Source of the DNA: Mnemiopsis leidyi
Taxonomy: Eukaryota; Ctenophora; Tentaculata; Lobata; Bolinopsidae
Length of the DNA stretch: 21,071 nucleotides
Assembly: GCA_000226015.1 (NCBI GenBank)
Contig: JH152876.1
Span: forward strand, 5,696 to 26,766
Direction of reading: 5' to 3'
The position numbers and the translations under genes were made by a program. The notes below the pieces were generated by a model. It was not told where the DNA came from, searched no databases, and worked only from the letters and a program-made list of their open reading frames with translations. Positions 19,601-21,071 of the stretch are shown piece after piece (position 1 is the stretch's first letter; each line of letters opens with the position of its first letter).

Positions 19601-20707
19601 TCAGCAGGTTTGAAACCAGCATTGTTTGGTTCATGTTTGGATAATGGGAAGAGATGAAGTAACAATAATTCGGATTAATTAAAACTCGAAAGTTCATATG
19701 GTTCGACGATTTTAAGAATTATGAAATTAAAATTTCATTTGTACCTTAAAGGCAAAACTAAAAAGTCACCATTATGTTACAATCTGATATCCCCTTTCTT
19801 AATATTGGGTTCGCCTATGTATGATACTATATAATTCCCTATGGTTTACTGAGATTCAAATTCAGGGGCGGGACGCTCTGAAGACCTGTAAAGAAACGCT
19901 GGGTAACCTCATGAGGTTTAACGCTCTCTTTGGTCTTGTTGTTACAGTGTACGGATTGTCGTACGCGAGGCTAGCTCTGCTGATTTACGGAGGGAGTAAC
20001 CTCGCTGATTCTGATGGTAAGATTATACTTTTATGGTGACGCGGATAAGTGTGGCCGTGGTAGACATTTATTGTTTTAGGTTCTGGAAATCTTTTTTGAT
20101 GAAATTTTCTTGATGACTAAGACTAAGAGAGGGAGAAAGAGAGTTTGGATATTTATATAATCATAATGATAATGGTAATTTTTTAAGAGACAAATCGGGA
20201 TCAATTATCGGGATCAATTCAGCAAATTTGACGATCTTATATAATCCTACTTTTGCGCACGTTTGCGCATTTGACCAAAATAGCCCGTCGTATCCTTTCA
20301 AAAACTGGAATATCTCATTTGATAAGCACAATGAACAAATTCTGGAAGTTTCATCAAAAATGTTGACCAGAAATGAAGTAATAAGCAATTTTCAATTCCA
20401 TGAACGGAGGGAACTAAATATAAAAACCACACGGTATAACATTTTAACGCAAATTCAAGCAAATAGCTATAGAGCGATAAGCCATAGAGCGACCACGATT
20501 TTGTTGAGCCGTTTCTCACCGGTAAAGGATAAAGCAGCTGACATCTTCATTCTTTTCAGGACCGTTGCTTCTCACCGGTAAAGGACATAGCAGCTGACAT
20601 CTTCATTCTTTTCAGGACCGTTGCTGCTACAGTGGCATTGTCCCTACATCGCTGTTTGTGGAATTAACGGAGTATCGGAGTGCTTCTACTTTGCAACTAT
20701 GTCACAG
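7583..20707 (+). CDS. RFT1: RFT1 homologue (dolichol-oligosaccharide pathway membrane protein), 3' end outside window
   Basis: Ten exons: 7583-7633, 10258-10320, 10842-10993, 11174-11342, 16811-16901, 17041-17189, 17342-17420, 19483-19607, 19866-20016 and 20616-20707. Every junction is GT-AG and phases agree, giving about 374 residues before the right edge; human RFT1 has 541. Matching blocks include MDASLVARGASSKALSQ-V, GVVYIRLTLLYAT, SREPLRKVCL, LLAEPPHVYLL, FLKQTVLKQVLTMGEDYVMT, EDSYYLFFAQML and INGVSECFYFATMSQ. RFT1 is an ER multispanning protein needed for Man5GlcNAc2-PP-dolichol use in N-glycosylation; whether it is the flippase itself is disputed. Two introns hold antisense genes (GPCR in 11343-16810, MATE-like in 17421-19482). 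The exon 3 donor and exon 10 acceptor (third and tenth listed) each lie in a small tandem duplication. Confidence 0.95.
7634..9040. other. RFT1 intron 1, left part
   Basis: No supported gene. The only suggestive stretch is 8773-8875 (open on +, preceded by ATCACAG and followed by GTGAGC), described separately. Confidence 0.5.
8773..8875 (+). other. Exon-like open stretch of unknown meaning
   Basis: 103 nt, more GC-rich than its surroundings, flanked by TATCACAG and by a strong donor (TTAG/GTGAGC). It is open in one + frame (FQFIVFVDLPPIQF...GGRYVGCI). It cannot be a cassette of RFT1 without a frameshift because 103 is not a multiple of three and RFT1 exons 1 and 2 join in phase 0. No family recognised. 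Confidence 0.2.
9041..9187. repeat. Tandem repeat, 40-bp unit
   Basis: Units start at 9041, 9081 and 9121 (period exactly 40), each with TTTAAAGTATTAGTTTCAG, TTACATTTAG and GAACTAAA. A fourth shortened unit starts near 9151. Located in RFT1 intron 1. Confidence 0.85.
9327..9442. promoter_or_regulatory. Cluster of four CACATG E-boxes
   Basis: CACATG occurs at 9327, 9381, 9410 and 9437; the last three sit in nearly the same context (GGTCACATGA or GGCCACATGA). The spacing is 54, 29 and 27. GTCACATG is a core bound by MITF/TFE/USF-type bHLH-Zip proteins. Location in RFT1 intron 1 would suit an enhancer or internal promoter; function is inference. Confidence 0.3.
9784..9805. repeat. Inverted TAATTA pair
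   Basis: TAATTAAAC, spacer TGCG, GTTTAATTA: a perfect 9-bp inverted repeat that places two homeodomain-type TAATTA cores face to face. Could equally be chance in AT-rich intron. Confidence 0.4.
10258..10320 (+). CDS. RFT1: RFT1 exon 2
   Basis: Acceptor GCAATTTCAG ends at 10257, donor GTATGA starts at 10321. 21 codons in phase 0, VFLKLISFLANGYLIRLVSN then E, matching the first membrane segment of RFT1 (FRLITFVLNAFILRFLSKE in human). Confidence 0.93.
10511..10640. mobile_element. 130-bp foldback (hairpin MITE-like)
   Basis: Left arm from 10511 (GTCCAATTGTTTATCTATGA) and right arm ending at 10640 are complementary over about 55 bp with a few mismatches, around a loop of roughly 15 nt near 10570-10585. 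No coding capacity. It lies in RFT1 intron 2. No convincing target duplication is visible, so it may be an old foldback element or simply an inverted duplication. Confidence 0.65.
10842..10993 (+). CDS. RFT1: RFT1 exon 3
   Basis: Acceptor CCCCCCAG ends at 10841, donor GTTAGC starts at 10994; ends in phase 2. Encodes VLGVVYIRLTLLYATIQILS, then REPLRKVCLAKHTPEQWPQL and LIWVSIPF, very close to the VGVVNVRLTLLYST and REAFRRACL regions of human RFT1. Confidence 0.96.
10971..11043 (+). repeat. Tandem duplication of the RFT1 exon 3 donor
   Basis: A 36-bp unit (ATCTG.GTCAGCATTCCTTT CAGGTTAGCTTGTCTT) at 10971 is followed directly by a second copy at 11007 with a few changes and one inserted G. Each copy carries CAG/GTTAGC. 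The second donor would add 37 nt and break the reading frame, so the first is taken as the real one. Confidence 0.8.
11174..11342 (+). CDS. RFT1: RFT1 exon 4
   Basis: Acceptor TATGTTTCAG ends at 11173, donor GTGAGT starts at 11343. Phase 2 to 0. Encodes ALGVCLTLLWTLLLESPDLP, HYYAGCAVFAVCAVLELLAE and PPHVYLLNKHFIRSP, matching the [22 protein letters not shown] block of human RFT1. Confidence 0.95.
11343..11933. other. RFT1 intron 4, left part
   Basis: No gene supported. GGGTCCCATTAGAGGT is repeated at 11625 and 11657 (32-bp period), and ACCAAT occurs several times at 11737-11810. The minus-strand open frame at 11665-11910 has internal LLVE repeats from the repeated CCAAT text and no domain. 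Confidence 0.45.
11934..12092 (-). other. In-frame open tail downstream of the GPCR stop
   Basis: After the GPCR stop at 12117 and two more stops in the same frame (the last at 12090-12092), the frame is open for 51 codons to TAA at 11934-11936. It contains KTGEAVDIHVETEP, a near copy of the receptor's own end KTDEVVDI. At the DNA level 24 of 26 bases match (12042-12067 against 12129-12154, offset 87). It may be a relic of a longer C-terminal tail or a duplicated segment now in the 3' UTR. Confidence 0.4.
12117..15421 (-). CDS. GPCR exon 2 (nearly whole receptor)
   Basis: Minus-strand exon after acceptor CTTCTTCAG (15430-15422), open to TGA at 12117-12119. It carries all LDLa modules, the 7TM domain and a Ser/Thr- and acid-rich cytoplasmic tail. 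The longer uninterrupted frame extends to 15512 but begins at a TTG, so a spliced start is preferred. Confidence 0.85.
12117..15706 (-). CDS. LDLa-repeat rhodopsin-like GPCR (GRL101/relaxin-receptor-like)
   Basis: Minus-strand gene within RFT1 intron 4. Proposed CDS: exon 15706-15532 and exon 15421-12117, about 1159 residues. The large exon reads a Cys-rich ectodomain with about seven LDLa-type modules (for example CDGYQVCLNGEDERNC, CDGITDCLDKSDE, CDLVEDCGDGSDESDC, CDGTIDCLDTSDEC) followed directly by seven membrane segments (about residues 710-1056). Visible class A landmarks are GNALVIW in TM1, FICWFPF in TM6 and NSVINPILY in TM7. At the TM3 end LLRA replaces D/ERY: the Arg stays, the acid is lost. 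The loop between TM4 and TM5 is unusually long (about 95 residues). No leucine-rich repeats are seen between LDLa modules and TM1, unlike snail GRL101 and vertebrate RXFP1/2. Ligand unknown; LDLa modules bind calcium and partner proteins. The open frame could also start without the upstream exon, but then it would lack a signal peptide. Confidence 0.88.
15422..15531 (-). other. Proposed 110-nt intron of the GPCR gene
   Basis: Donor GTACGA at 15531-15526 after AACG, acceptor CTTCTTCAG ending at 15422. AT-rich, phase 1 on both sides. It removes the stop of the signal-peptide frame and joins it in frame to the receptor. Confidence 0.55.
15532..15706 (-). CDS. GPCR exon 1 (signal peptide)
   Basis: ATG at 15706-15704. 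The first 20 residues, MTKFIYCLTILHVILSRAKS, form a plausible signal peptide; a polar, basic stretch follows (RERRDEHK). 58 codons plus one base, then donor GTACGA. It is the only upstream frame that gives the receptor a secretory start. Confidence 0.6.
15707..16810. other. RFT1 intron 4, right part; GPCR upstream region
   Basis: No gene supported. ATGGTCCATTT is repeated at 16198-16221. An 86-codon minus-strand frame at 16161-16421 shows no family. The minus-strand promoter of the GPCR should lie just right of 15706, but no clear element is seen. Confidence 0.4.
16811..16901 (+). CDS. RFT1: RFT1 exon 5
   Basis: Acceptor ATTTGCCAG ends at 16810, donor GTATGT starts at 16902. Phase 0 to 1. 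Encodes IIVEAVASISQTLINVLLAH then YSSSLLPFIF, corresponding to the VIAESLSVILKSVLTAFLV membrane segment of human RFT1. Confidence 0.88.
16939..16966 (+). other. G-rich tract in RFT1 intron 5
   Basis: GGGGGTGTAAGAGGGGGTGG followed by GGGGTAAGG: three runs of five or more G plus a GG, in a 139-bp intron. G-runs in short introns can act as splicing enhancers; a quadruplex would need a fourth full run. Confidence 0.3.
17041..17189 (+). CDS. RFT1: RFT1 exon 6
   Basis: Acceptor ATCACTCCAG ends at 17040, donor GTTTCT starts at 17190. Phase 1 to 0. Encodes a membrane segment (SVLYVVIYWVIY), a basic loop (RIKKGKE) and SLTISFLKQ, matching LTWSFFKQSF of human RFT1. The loop between is shorter than in human. 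Confidence 0.88.
17342..17420 (+). CDS. RFT1: RFT1 exon 7
   Basis: Acceptor TTATTTCAG ends at 17341, donor GTCAGC starts at 17421. Phase 0 to 1. Encodes TVLKQVLTMGEDYVMTFFSV then VSFAQQ, matching [20 protein letters not shown] of human RFT1, one of its best conserved regions. Confidence 0.93.
17607..19299 (-). pseudogene. SLC47/MATE-type transporter, intronless, with two lesions
   Basis: Minus-strand, intronless coding region in RFT1 intron 7. From ATG 19299 it reads 328 residues of a MATE-family cation/H+ antiporter (MSQLHDILTREWKLVKLT..., FETYGPQVHG, EYAVFMTSTYFAIQGRT, LANYMFVSVLDLGVEG, ALSLTASNLMGQAPGEG), then stops at TAA 18315-18313. The same frame continues as MATE-like sequence (FFTEDPEVINLF) to about 18130. 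One extra base then moves it to another frame, which continues NFGVLTAFGQQRFAAKI through the last membrane segments to a stop at 17607. Equivalents of human MATE1 E273, E278 and E300 read D, E and Q (numbering from memory). A 49-nt GT-AG pair near the stop would not mend both lesions. Either a pseudogene or a gene with assembly errors; lack of introns suggests a retrocopy. Confidence 0.8.
18128..18130 (-). other. Single-base frameshift in the MATE-like gene
   Basis: From the stop (18313) to the ATG of the downstream frame (18128) there are 184 nt, one more than a multiple of three. Protein similarity to MATE is present on both sides, so one surplus base lies near the GTCC at 18129-18132. Confidence 0.65.
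19483..19607 (+). CDS. RFT1: RFT1 exon 8
   Basis: Acceptor GTCTTTACAG ends at 19482, donor GTTTGA starts at 19608. Phase 1 to 0. Encodes VFSTVSRLASIVIRVGFKHI then EDSYYLFFAQMLRRGLPPDQ, matching [28 protein letters not shown] of human RFT1. Confidence 0.96.
19866..20016 (+). CDS. RFT1: RFT1 exon 9
   Basis: Acceptor AAATTCAG ends at 19865, donor GTAAGA starts at 20017. Phase 0 to 1. Encodes LFGLVVTVYGLSYARLALLI then YGGSNLADSD, matching [22 protein letters not shown] of human RFT1. Confidence 0.96.
20515..20626 (+). repeat. 56-bp tandem duplication of the RFT1 exon 10 acceptor
   Basis: Copy 1 is 20515-20570, copy 2 is 20571-20626; they differ at three or so positions (GGATAA/GGACAT, last base). 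Each has TTCATTCTTTTCAG followed by GACCGTTGCT, i.e. the complete 3' splice site and the first bases of the exon. The copy-2 acceptor (exon starting 20616) gives GPLLLQWHCPYIAV, as in RFT1. The copy-1 acceptor (exon starting 20560) would give a short frame that stops after about a dozen residues. Confidence 0.93.
20616..20707 (+). CDS. RFT1: RFT1 exon 10 (last in window)
   Basis: Acceptor TTCTTTTCAG ends at 20615, donor GTTTTA starts at 20708. Phase 1 to 0. Encodes PLLLQWHCPYIAVCGINGVS then ECFYFATMSQ, matching [30 protein letters not shown] of human RFT1. Roughly 130-140 C-terminal residues must lie to the right of the window. Confidence 0.93.
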
Positions 20708-21071
20708 GTTTTATTGTATTTTTAATGATCGTTTTAATATTACGATGCTGTGGACAGGTCATAATATCTTTATGTGCCATCATACATCCGCCGTTTATGA
20801 GAAATTCAATAATGCACGTTAACCAAAAACAATTCCTGACCATAACCATAACAAGACTTGCGGCCGCTTTCATTGTGTCAGGCGACCGCTGAATTTCCCG
20901 TGTCATGCCATCGCTTATTGTTATTACAATTCACGGAATAAGGAATAAAAATACGCAACAGGCAACTCGCATTTCGCAAACCACTAACCAGACGTCATTT
21001 CGGTCAATTTCATTGTTCTGCACGTGTTAAACGCGCGAATTAATCACTTAAATTAATGCAGCCGTTCGATG
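20708..21071. other. RFT1 intron sequence at the right edge
   Basis: No coding match to the missing RFT1 C-terminus and no other gene seen on either strand, so this is read as the next RFT1 intron. Confidence 0.5.

Overview
The window is AT-rich metazoan nuclear DNA. Its genes are split by GT-AG introns of about 0.1 to 5.5 kb, and the proteins are animal families: an RFT1 lipid scramblase/flippase-like protein, a 17-beta-hydroxysteroid/3-ketoacyl reductase of the HSD17B3/HSD17B12 group, an LDLa-repeat rhodopsin-like GPCR, and a SLC47/MATE transporter. LDLa-GPCRs and a precursor with acidic spacers suit an early-branching or other invertebrate (cnidarian-like is possible), but the sequence alone does not fix the phylum.

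Two host genes lie head to tail on the + strand. The first (about 1.9-7.15 kb) is the 3' part of an HSD17B3/12-type short-chain dehydrogenase; five exons are secure (2484-2542, 3771-3858, 6183-6322, 6548-6694, 7005-7154), one upstream exon is probable, and the nucleotide-binding N-terminus lies left of the window. The second is RFT1: ten exons from the ATG at 7583 to 20707, all joining in phase. The last quarter or so of the protein lies to the right of the window.

The minus strand is occupied by genes inside the introns of these hosts. The large HSD17B intron carries a single-exon secreted repeat precursor (4476-4949; eight copies of EQTKLVG). RFT1 intron 4 carries an LDLa-GPCR in two exons (12117-15421 and 15532-15706). 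RFT1 intron 7 carries a SLC47/MATE-like gene (17607-19299), intronless and broken by a stop and a one-base frameshift. Further left are a 474-nt unidentified minus-strand exon (293-766) and a minus-strand exon reminiscent of the C-terminus of acid-sphingomyelinase-like phosphodiesterases (2069-2290).

The non-coding parts hold a 185-bp TA-flanked MITE-like element (3408-3592), a 130-bp foldback (10511-10640), and several short tandem repeat arrays. Two small tandem duplications each copy a splice site of RFT1: the exon 2 donor (36-bp unit) and the exon 10 acceptor (56-bp unit). No tRNA, rRNA or CRISPR-like structure was seen. Functions are inferred from recognised protein families; no database search was run.
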